NCBI GenBank assembly: GCA_050184295.1 | Contig: JBFXAM010000092.1 | Coordinates: 1-17,723 of the forward strand | DNA from: JBFXAM01 sp050184295 | Lineage (GTDB): Bacteria > Planctomycetota > Phycisphaerae > UBA1845 > Fen-1342 | Length of the DNA stretch: 17,723 bases | Direction of reading: 5' to 3' | Shown here: positions 1 through 4,621 of the stretch, piece by piece | Position numbering within the stretch: the stretch's first letter is position 1 | Layout of the letters: the number at the start of each line of letters is the position of its first letter | The notes under the pieces: generated by a model | Told to the model about the DNA's origin: nothing | The model's input: only the letters and a program-made list of their open reading frames with translations | Database searches by the model: none | Translations under genes and position numbers: made by a program

Positions 1-1
1 A

Positions 2-82
2 CTCAAGGACGCGATCGATCGCGTCCGCGAAGCAGTTATCGAGGCAAAGCGGCAGCCGGCAGTTCGGGGATTCGCATTGTGA
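2..82 (+). CDS. Partial gene, 3' end only (26 codons visible)
   Basis: An open frame runs from the left edge to a TGA at 80-82 and encodes an amphipathic, charged helical tail beginning LKDAIDRVREAVIEAKRQ. About 70 percent of third positions are G or C, as in neighbouring genes. The stop overlaps the GTG start of the next small ORF (TTGTGA), the tight packing seen throughout this element. No family can be assigned from so short a piece. An alternative frame is open here too, so the call is moderate only. Confidence 0.4.
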   Translation, partial: LKDAIDRVREAVIEAKRQPAVRGFAL

Positions 83-186
83 AAATCGGACAAAAGGTAC
101 TTCCTGACACGGGCGTTAGGGTCGTGGGTGAACGATCCCGCGATTTGGACGTTATGCACGATTTGGAATTTGGGGTGACGAGGTGA
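79..186 (+). CDS. Small hypothetical protein, 35 aa
   Basis: A GTG at 79 opens a 35-codon frame ending at TGA 184-186. The product starts VKIGQKVLPDTGVRVVGE and has no recognisable domain. Support comes only from packing: its start overlaps the stop of the upstream partial gene and its stop overlaps the GTG start of the next gene at 183, giving two successive 4-bp overlaps typical of translationally coupled phage-type operons. No clear ribosome binding site is present, consistent with coupling. It may be spurious; the coding signal in 105 bases is weak. Confidence 0.3.
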   Translation: MKIGQKVLPDTGVRVVGERSRDLDVMHDLEFGVTR

Positions 187-665
187 CGCGGGTCGGGAGC
201 ATTCGAGCGCTCGCGGCGCTGGTCGGCGTGTCGCATACGACCACGCACAAGTGGACTCGCCGCCCAGACTGGCCTTTCGGGCGTCCCCCGTGGCCGGCGT
301 CGATCGTCGGACGCGTCGAACGGTGGCGCGAGGCAAGCCTGTTCGGCGAGGACGGCAACGCCAGAGACGCCGGCCGCGTCGCCAGCGCGGCGAAGTTGCG
401 ATTGCTCGTTGCGAGAACGTCGAAAATCGAGTTGCAGCGCGCGATCCTGGCCGGCGACTACATCCCGCGGCGAGACGTGGAGATTGGCGAAACCGAGCGG
501 CGGCGTGCGGCGGCGGCGGCGTTCGCGGCAATCCCGGCACTTGCGCCGCGGCTGGCCGGCATGACCGCGGACCAGATGCGCGACGCGCTGGACGACGCCA
601 TTCGCACGGCGCTCGACACACTGGCGGGCGTGGATGCAATAGACGCCGCGCGCGTGCGCGGTTAA
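183..665 (+). CDS. HTH protein resembling phage terminase small subunit (gpNu1-like)
   Basis: The 160-aa product begins with an HTH-like segment (about residues 5-25, around LAALVGVSHTTTHKW), followed by a tryptophan/proline-rich stretch (residues 24-40). A basic helical segment around residues 75-100 contains KIELQRAILAGDYIPRRDVE, and a C-terminal helical part holds IPALAPRLAGM. This order (HTH, then a K-x-E-L helix with a G-x-Y-I-P-R-x-[DE] turn, then a hydrophobic LAPRLAG helix) resembles small terminase subunits of the lambda gpNu1 kind and related DUF1441-type proteins, which bind cos or pac sites and recruit the large terminase. The GTG start at 183 overlaps the upstream stop, and GGGG at 173-176 could serve as ribosome binding site. 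No large terminase gene follows, so it could also be a different DNA-binding protein. Confidence 0.55.
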   Translation: MTRVGSIRALAALVGVSHTTTHKWTRRPDWPFGRPPWPASIVGRVERWREASLFGEDGNARDAGRVASAAKLRLLVARTSKIELQRAILAGDYIPRRDVEIGETERRRAAAAAFAAIPALAPRLAGMTADQMRDALDDAIRTALDTLAGVDAIDAARVRG

Positions 666-680
666 AATGCAGTGGCAATC

Positions 681-686
681 GGAGGA
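681..686 (+). promoter_or_regulatory. Shine-Dalgarno GGAGGA that selects ATG 693
   Basis: GGAGGA lies 6 nt before ATG 693. It favours that start over the in-frame GTG at 672, which has no such element in front of it. Confidence 0.75.
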
Positions 687-692
687 ATCCCA

Positions 693-1271
693 ATGGCGGC
701 GACGGCGACTATTCCCAAACCTACGAAAACGTCCGAACCAACGGCACCGCTCGATGAAGCCCGGGCACTGGCTGCCCGCGTCGTCGAGTTGCGGCCCGGC
801 ATTGCGAGCGCGGACGCGCCCGAGCGGCGCGCGGCGCTGCTCGCGCTCAAGCCGCTTGCCGAGCGGCTCCGCGAACTCTGCGACGCGGCAATAGCGGACG
901 AACGCAAGCACTCGCCGCGTGCCGTGGTCGATCCCAACGCGGCGGCGGCGCGCGACACGGCCAAGCAAATCATCATCTGCGTGCGCGAGTCGTTGTTTGG
1001 ACTGAAAGACATGCGATCGGCGCTGATTGACGCCGCGCCGGCCGCATACGTCGCGCGCGTGCGTGCGCTGCGCTTTGCGACACTTGGCGATCCCCGGCCG
1101 CTGCTCAAGCGGGCGGACGTTGCACCAGGAACCGAGGCGGTCGCGACTGCGCGCGCGGCGGCAGATCTGGTCGGGCTCGCGCTCGGGCCGTCGCGGCTCG
1201 CCGAGCTTCGGCGCGAGCTTGACAAGGCGGAATCGGCGCTGTTGACTGCGCCATGGGGCGAACTGGAGTAA
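693..1271 (+). CDS. Hypothetical helical protein, 192 aa
   Basis: I do not recognise this protein. It is alanine- and arginine-rich with many charged residues and predicted long helices (for example the stretch around EARALAARVVELRPG, and LAELRRELDKAESALL near the C-terminus), and it has no signal peptide or membrane segment. The start is placed at ATG 693 because of a strong GGAGGA 6 nt upstream; an in-frame GTG at 672 would add 7 residues. It follows the terminase-like gene after 27 bp and is followed by a 52-aa gene after 6 bp, so the three probably form one transcript. It may be a structural or packaging accessory protein, but nothing in the sequence proves that. Confidence 0.65.
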   Translation: MAATATIPKPTKTSEPTAPLDEARALAARVVELRPGIASADAPERRAALLALKPLAERLRELCDAAIADERKHSPRAVVDPNAAAARDTAKQIIICVRESLFGLKDMRSALIDAAPAAYVARVRALRFATLGDPRPLLKRADVAPGTEAVATARAAADLVGLALGPSRLAELRRELDKAESALLTAPWGELE

Positions 1272-1277
1272 AGGCCA

Positions 1278-1436
1278 ATGACTTGTTCGCAATGGAAATC
1301 GGCGCGAACGTTGTGGCTTCGCCGGCTGGCCTGGGCGAGGGAACGCAAGAACGGCGACGTGCGATACATCGCCGAGCGCGCGCTACTCGCGCTCGGCGCT
1401 TTCTGGACGAACGGCGGACCGCGGAAAATGCGGTAG
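1278..1436 (+). CDS. Small basic tryptophan-rich protein, 52 aa
   Basis: An ATG at 1278, 6 bp after the previous stop, opens a 52-codon frame ending in TAG at 1434-1436. GGAG at 1265-1268 sits 9 nt upstream and inside the end of the previous gene, a good coupled ribosome binding site. The product starts MTCSQWKSARTLWLRRLAWA and has four tryptophans and many arginines, with a central amphipathic helix (around YIAERALLALGAFW). No domain is recognised. The spacing, ribosome binding site and sensible amino-acid composition support a real gene. Confidence 0.5.
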   Translation: MTCSQWKSARTLWLRRLAWARERKNGDVRYIAERALLALGAFWTNGGPRKMR

Positions 1437-1451
1437 GCTCCGCTCGCCGCA

Positions 1452-1486
1452 CCCGCCGCCGTGCTCGTCACTGTCGCGGCGGCGGG
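1452..1486 (+). terminator. GC-rich hairpin after the first gene cluster, no T-tract
   Basis: A perfect 9-bp inverted repeat (CCCGCCGCC at 1452-1460 with GGCGGCGGG at 1478-1486) encloses a 17-nt loop, 16 bp after the stop of the 52-aa gene. No run of T follows, so intrinsic termination is uncertain. It could also be a processing or operator element. Confidence 0.3.
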
Positions 1487-1576
1487 CTTGAATGACGCAC
1501 CCGACTAGCTATCGGGTGTATGGCCCGGCTGTCGACGGCGTGCGGCAGCCGGGCGTTCCCTACACGCCGGGGAACA

Positions 1577-2140
1577 ATGTCAATGCCACACGCCGAAGAA
1601 ATCCACGCGCTCATCGACCAAATCCAATTCGCCGACGACAAGCACGACGCGGGCGCATTACTGCTAAAGCTGCTTGCCTTGCCCGACTGCCCGTTGTCGC
1701 TGGCTACGGCGGCGCTGTACGCCACGCGCGCCGACAATTCTGCAACCGCATTTGACGAATGCCTTCGGTCGCTGTTGATTGGCGATCGATCTTTGATGCC
1801 GGTCGGGCGGGTCGCGGTCAATTGGGAGTACAATGCTGTTGCGCATGCATTGCGCCGCGCGTGGAGCCGGGCCGCGCCCGATGCGCCGGCGAATCGCGAA
1901 ACCGGCCGGACCGTAGACGGGACGCCGGGCGCGAGCAAATGCGCCGCCGCGCTCGTGCTGCTGGTCGATCATCCCGATTGGACCGACGCACGAATCGCGC
2001 GGGCCGCGGGTGTGAGCCGTCGCACGCTCTACAAGTGGCCGAAATACATCGCGGCCCGCGGTGCGATCGAGGCGGGGCGGCACGACCTGCCCAGCGGGTC
2101 CAAAATCAACGGTCAAATCGACGCCTACGACGACGCGTAG
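1577..2140 (+). CDS. Helix-turn-helix DNA-binding protein, 187 aa
   Basis: The N-terminal part (residues 1-100) is a helical domain with no family I recognise. Residues about 133-160 form a clear resolvase- or TetR-like HTH (WTDARIARAAGVSRRTLYKW), followed by a short polar tail. It is probably a sequence-specific DNA-binding regulator or recombination accessory factor of the element. ATG 1577 or ATG 1583 is the likely start: GGGGA at 1569-1573 lies 3 and 9 nt before them respectively. The frame is open back to 1520, but that extension is arginine-rich shadow sequence. The stop at 2138-2140 abuts the first copy of a GGGCACAC repeat set, a possible target of this or another element protein. Confidence 0.65.
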   Translation: MSMPHAEEIHALIDQIQFADDKHDAGALLLKLLALPDCPLSLATAALYATRADNSATAFDECLRSLLIGDRSLMPVGRVAVNWEYNAVAHALRRAWSRAAPDAPANRETGRTVDGTPGASKCAAALVLLVDHPDWTDARIARAAGVSRRTLYKWPKYIAARGAIEAGRHDLPSGSKINGQIDAYDDA

Positions 2141-2226
2141 GGCACACTTTCGGGCACACGTCGGCATCGAAAAACACTACAAATCTAGTGGTTTGCACGC
2201 AATCGTAGGGCACACGTCGGGCACAC
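2140..2226 (+). repeat. Four GGGCACAC repeats in two pairs flanking a small palindrome
   Basis: GGGCACAC occurs at 2140-2147, 2152-2159, 2208-2215 and 2219-2226, that is two pairs with 12- and 11-bp spacing (about one helical turn). Midway between the pairs lies the inverted repeat CACTA-CAAATC-TAGTG (2175-2190), within an AT-richer patch. The whole block is intergenic and sits just before the 2268-4063 gene run. It looks like a multi-protein binding site: an operator, an accessory recombination site or an origin element. The function is inferred. Confidence 0.7.
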
Positions 2227-2254
2227 TCGCCCATTCTCCGGGACATCCCCACCT

Positions 2255-2260
2255 GGAGGA
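2255..2260 (+). promoter_or_regulatory. Shine-Dalgarno GGAGGA for ATG 2268
   Basis: GGAGGA sits 7 nt before ATG 2268. It fixes this start inside a frame that is open upstream through the repeat region. Confidence 0.8.
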
Positions 2261-2267
2261 TCGACGA

Positions 2268-2465
2268 ATGCCGACTACCGGACGGACCGATACGACCCGG
2301 CACCCGCCTCGCGACTGGCGCGAGTGCCCGACGGCGTGGTTCGCGCGGCTGGAGCTGGCGCGCGAGCGTCGCGAGTACGAAAGCGCGGCCGAAGCGCTCC
2401 GCGAGCTGCGCAGGCTCGGCGTAATCGTGAAATTCACCCGCGCACCGAAAGCGGGTGACGCATGA
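2268..2465 (+). CDS. Small hypothetical protein, 65 aa, first gene of the 2268-4063 run
   Basis: The 65-aa product is charged and helical, with a tryptophan pair near the start (around DWRECPTAWFARLELARER) and the pattern AAEALRELRRLGVIVKF near the end. This is reminiscent of a small DNA- or protein-binding helix bundle, but no family is recognised. A strong ribosome binding site (GGAGGA) precedes ATG 2268. The stop overlaps the start of the AlpA-type gene as ATGA, so the two are translationally coupled. It opens the operon that contains the Top6A-like and Rep-like genes. Confidence 0.7.
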   Translation: MPTTGRTDTTRHPPRDWRECPTAWFARLELARERREYESAAEALRELRRLGVIVKFTRAPKAGDA

Positions 2466-2680
2466 CGCGCCCGCCCCTACCGGACCCCGAGCTGCTCGCC
2501 GATCGCCAAGTCGCGGCATTGATGAACTGTTCGACGCGGCATGTACTCGCGATGACCGCACGCGGCATGATCCCGCGGCCGGTCAAGCTCGGCGGGCGGT
2601 GCACAAGGTGGCGTCGGTCTGACATAGTCGCGGCGATCGACAGGCTGCATGCCGCCGCGCAGACTGGCGGCGCGGAATGA
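2462..2680 (+). CDS. AlpA/excisionase-type helix-turn-helix protein, 72 aa
   Basis: Residues about 10-60 match the compact MerR-like winged HTH of AlpA, excisionase and HTH_17 proteins: LLADRQVAALMNCSTRHVLA, then RGMIPRPVKLGGRCTRWRRSDI. The pattern G-x-[IVL]-P-x-P-x-x-[LI]-G-x-x-x-R-W is typical. Family members act as recombination directionality factors or as transcriptional activators of integrase and replication genes in integrated elements. It overlaps its upstream neighbour (ATGA at 2462) and its downstream neighbour (ATGA at 2677). With the integrase at 4622 it is the best candidate excisionase of this element. Confidence 0.85.
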   Translation: MTRPPLPDPELLADRQVAALMNCSTRHVLAMTARGMIPRPVKLGGRCTRWRRSDIVAAIDRLHAAAQTGGAE

Positions 2681-3606
2681 CCGGTCGAGCGCTCGCGCCG
2701 CTTTCACGATCTAGATCTAGATCAGATTCGATCGCCTTGGCCGGGTTCCGGGACGGGAATGAGGCGCTCGCGCGGTTCGCTGTTGCCGCGCTGGAGCGCG
2801 AGCGGCCGATGACATTGCGACAGCTTTTCTATCGGACTGTGAGCGCGGGGAAGTTGCCGAGCACTGACGCCGCGCACTATCGCCGGCTCGGGGCGGTCAT
2901 GACGCGGCTACGCGAGCGGGGCGTTGTGCCGCTCGACTGGCTCGTTGATTCGCTGCGCGCGACGTACAAGCCGTCGTCATGGTCCGGGCTGGGCGACTTC
3001 GGGGAGACGGTGCGCGACCGGTACAGGCGTGATTTCTGGCGGGACCAGCATATTGCGATTCACGCGGTCTGCGAGAAGGACGCGGTCGCCGGCACGATCC
3101 AGCCGGTGACGGCGGAGTATGACGTTCCGCTGCACGTCTTGCGTGGTTACCCGTCGTTGTCGTTCGCCGGCACGATCGCCGCGGAGATGCGACGCACGCG
3201 CAAGCCGATCGCGTGCTTCTATGTCGGCGACTTCGACCCCAGCGGCTTCGATATCGAGCGCGACGCGCGGGCGAAGCTGGAGCGCTGGAGCGGTAAGCGA
3301 TTTGACGGCCGCGCGATGGAATGGCGGCGGCTCGGCGTCGTCGCGGCCGACTTCGAGGCGTTCGATTTGCTGCCGCTGCCCGTCAAGGCGTCCGACGTGC
3401 GGGCGCAGGCGTTCGCTCGCACGCACGGCACGCGCTGCGCCGAAATCGACGCACTGCCGCCGACGGAGCTGCGGCGACGCGTGCGCGAGGCGATCGAGGA
3501 AACCATCGACCGCGACGAATGGGAGCGGCTGCGGACCATCGAGGCCGCGGAGCGCGAGACGCTCGACACCGTGACGCGGACATGGGGGGCGAGCGATGTT
3601 ACGTGA
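2677..3606 (+). CDS. Stand-alone Spo11/Topoisomerase VI A-like Toprim protein, 309 aa
   Basis: The N-terminal half carries a winged-helix-like segment with MTLRQLFYRTVSAGKLP (residues 45-61), matching the region around the catalytic tyrosine of Top6A/Spo11 (R-[DE]-[IL]-[FY]-Y); Y52 is the candidate nucleophile. A Toprim-like domain follows: acidic motif CEKDA (E133), then GDFDPSGFDIERD (D185, D187) with the expected spacing. A further motif AEIDALPP (255-262) lies near the C-terminus. Type IIB topoisomerase A subunits use these parts for DNA cleavage. No GHKL ATPase partner (Top6B) is encoded nearby, so it resembles the B-less Top6A-like proteins reported from mobile elements (Topo mini-A). 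It overlaps both neighbours. The first 20 residues (SRSRSRSDS, rare AGA codons) are odd and the true start could lie further in. Confidence 0.75.
   Translation: MTGRALAPLSRSRSRSDSIALAGFRDGNEALARFAVAALERERPMTLRQLFYRTVSAGKLPSTDAAHYRRLGAVMTRLRERGVVPLDWLVDSLRATYKPSSWSGLGDFGETVRDRYRRDFWRDQHIAIHAVCEKDAVAGTIQPVTAEYDVPLHVLRGYPSLSFAGTIAAEMRRTRKPIACFYVGDFDPSGFDIERDARAKLERWSGKRFDGRAMEWRRLGVVAADFEAFDLLPLPVKASDVRAQAFARTHGTRCAEIDALPPTELRRRVREAIEETIDRDEWERLRTIEAAERETLDTVTRTWGASDVT
2708..2723. repeat. 16-bp perfect palindrome of GATC/TCTAGA units
   Basis: GATCTAGATCTAGATC is its own reverse complement and contains three GATC sites 6 bp apart, with a fourth GATC at 2730-2733. It lies within the first codons of the Top6A-like gene and is unusually AT-rich for this sequence. 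It may be a binding site rather than selected coding sequence. Confidence 0.7.
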
Positions 3607-4063
3607 CCTAGATCATGTTGCGCCGGTCGCGCTCGCCGAGCTGGCGGCGGACGGCGACTTCGAGCCCGACATTCGCCGCGCAGGCGACGCCGAGCACGCG
3701 CGATGCGTCGCGCGGCAGCACGCCGAGCGGAAGCGGCGGATCGAGGCTGGCCGGCGTCGCTGGGCAACCCTGAATCGCTTTGTGGATTCGGTCGCGCCGT
3801 GCGTGTCGCCGGTCGCGCAGGCGGCGTATCTGCATATGTTCCGGCACGCCGACCGGGCCGGGCGGGTGCAGCGGACGATCGGCCAGATTGCGGCGGGCAT
3901 CGGCATGAGCGGCGCGGCGGCACGGCGTGCGGTCGCTGAGCTGCGGCGCGCCGGCGTGATTCGCGTCCGCGCCCGCGGATCGATCGCCCGCGGCGGCACG
4001 GTGTACGCCGTCGTTATGGCCGACACCGACGATCCTCCATCCGCCATAAGTGCTCACGGGTGA
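3596..4063 (+). CDS. Winged-helix protein, likely iteron-binding replication initiator, 155 aa
   Basis: After a charged N-terminal region, residues about 56-140 form a winged helix: an aromatic and hydrophobic helix (LNRFVDSVAPCVSPVAQAAY), then IGQIAAGIGMSGAAARRAVA as the HTH, followed by LRRAGVIRVRARG and a GGTVYAVV strand that read as the wing. This is the HTH_36/phage-replication-type winged helix. The gene starts 11 bp inside the Top6A-like gene. It ends inside the first of four 24-bp palindromic repeats, and placement directly next to iterons is the usual layout for a Rep protein and its origin. No helicase or primase motif is present. An alternative reading is a repressor that binds the same repeats. 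Confidence 0.6.
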   Translation: MLRDLDHVAPVALAELAADGDFEPDIRRAGDAEHARCVARQHAERKRRIEAGRRRWATLNRFVDSVAPCVSPVAQAAYLHMFRHADRAGRVQRTIGQIAAGIGMSGAAARRAVAELRRAGVIRVRARGSIARGGTVYAVVMADTDDPPSAISAHG

Positions 4064-4139
4064 GCGGTAATAGGTGCTCACGGGTGAGCGGTAATAGGTG
4101 CTCACGGGTGAGCGGTAATAGGTGCTCACGGGTGAGCGG
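4044..4139 (+). repeat. Iteron array: four 24-bp tandem repeats with internal palindrome, candidate origin
   Basis: The 18-bp core GTGCTCACGGGTGAGCGG occurs without mismatch at 4050-4067, 4074-4091, 4098-4115 and 4122-4139, an exact 24-bp period. The 6-bp spacer is TAATAG in copies 2-4; the first copy is preceded by a diverged CCATAA. Every copy holds the inverted repeat GCTCAC-GG-GTGAGC. The stop codon of the upstream winged-helix gene (4061-4063) lies in the first copy. Identical tandem copies spaced by about two helical turns next to a Rep-like gene are the hallmark of an iteron-type replication origin. A purine-rich stretch (ACAGAGGAAAAGAACAAC) follows. Confidence 0.9.
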
Positions 4140-4384
4140 AACTACAGAGGAAAAGAACAACGGGCCGGCGCGCACCGAGCGCACACAATCCGGTGTCCCA
4201 TGTTCACGCCGAGGCCGTGGGCCGTCCGCGTTCGTGGGGCTGGCGCGCGGTGGAATTGGCGCGGGGCCGGCGCTCCCGCCGAGGCCGCGGGCGGTTCGAC
4301 GGACGTGGAGAGCGCGCAGAGGAATGACCGGGCGACGACCCCGCATCACACTGCGCGCGCATCGAGAAAAACGCAGAGTGCGAT
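4140..4384 (+). other. Non-coding stretch after the iterons, possible origin-flanking DNA
   Basis: No convincing gene is present: the open frames here are arginine-rich and lack ribosome binding sites. The stretch contains an imperfect 70-bp-spaced direct repeat (CCGAGGCCG at 4209-4217 and 4279-4287, each followed by a related GC-rich sequence). It may be part of the origin or a leader for the downstream genes. Confidence 0.4.
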
Positions 4385-4413
4385 TTGACAACGGGCGATT
4401 CCTGTGGCATGCT
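4385..4413 (+). promoter_or_regulatory. Sigma-70-type promoter for the regulator-integrase pair
   Basis: A perfect -35 box TTGACA (4385-4390) is followed after 17 bp by CATGCT (4408-4413, 3 of 6 matches to TATAAT). Transcription would start near 4420, at or just before ATG 4421, which suggests a leaderless or very short-leader message for the XRE regulator. Confidence 0.55.
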
Positions 4414-4420
4414 TCAAGGG

Positions 4421-4621
4421 ATGAGAAACGCCGTGGACACACTTCGACGGACGATCGAACGCGACCCGCGCCCGGCTGCCGTGATTGCTGCGCTGGCAGG
4501 CGTCGATCGCAGCATCCTGACGCGCTTCCTTCGCGGCGAGCGCGACATCGTGTTCTCGACGGCGGCGCGACTGTGCACCGCGCTGGGACTGGAGCTGCGA
4601 CCGGCGAAGGGGAAACGATAA
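4421..4621 (+). CDS. Small XRE (Cro/CI-type) transcriptional regulator, 66 aa
   Basis: The 66-aa product is little more than one Cro/CI HTH domain: VIAALAGVDRSILTRFLRGE (residues 21-40) is the HTH pair, followed by RDIVFSTAARLCTALGLELR and a basic tail PAKGKR. Small regulators of this form directly upstream of a tyrosine integrase are, to my knowledge, common in planctomycete elements. The frame is open back to 4385; ATG 4421 or GTG 4433 are the best starts. AAGGG lies against ATG 4421 (too close) but 12 nt before GTG 4433. A TTGACA promoter whose start point falls at about 4420 supports leaderless ATG 4421. The stop TAA abuts the integrase ATG, so the two are co-transcribed; it probably controls integrase expression. 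Confidence 0.8.
   Translation: MRNAVDTLRRTIERDPRPAAVIAALAGVDRSILTRFLRGERDIVFSTAARLCTALGLELRPAKGKR

Noticed and set aside
1492..1755. Small ORF of 87 codons starting at 1492
   Set aside because: Its first third reads like protein, but it overlaps the better-supported HTH gene for most of its length and becomes arginine-rich there. I could not separate it from chance.
4044..4139. CRISPR array
   Set aside because: The 24-bp repeats are directly tandem with only a constant 6-bp spacer and no variable spacers or cas genes; iterons fit better.
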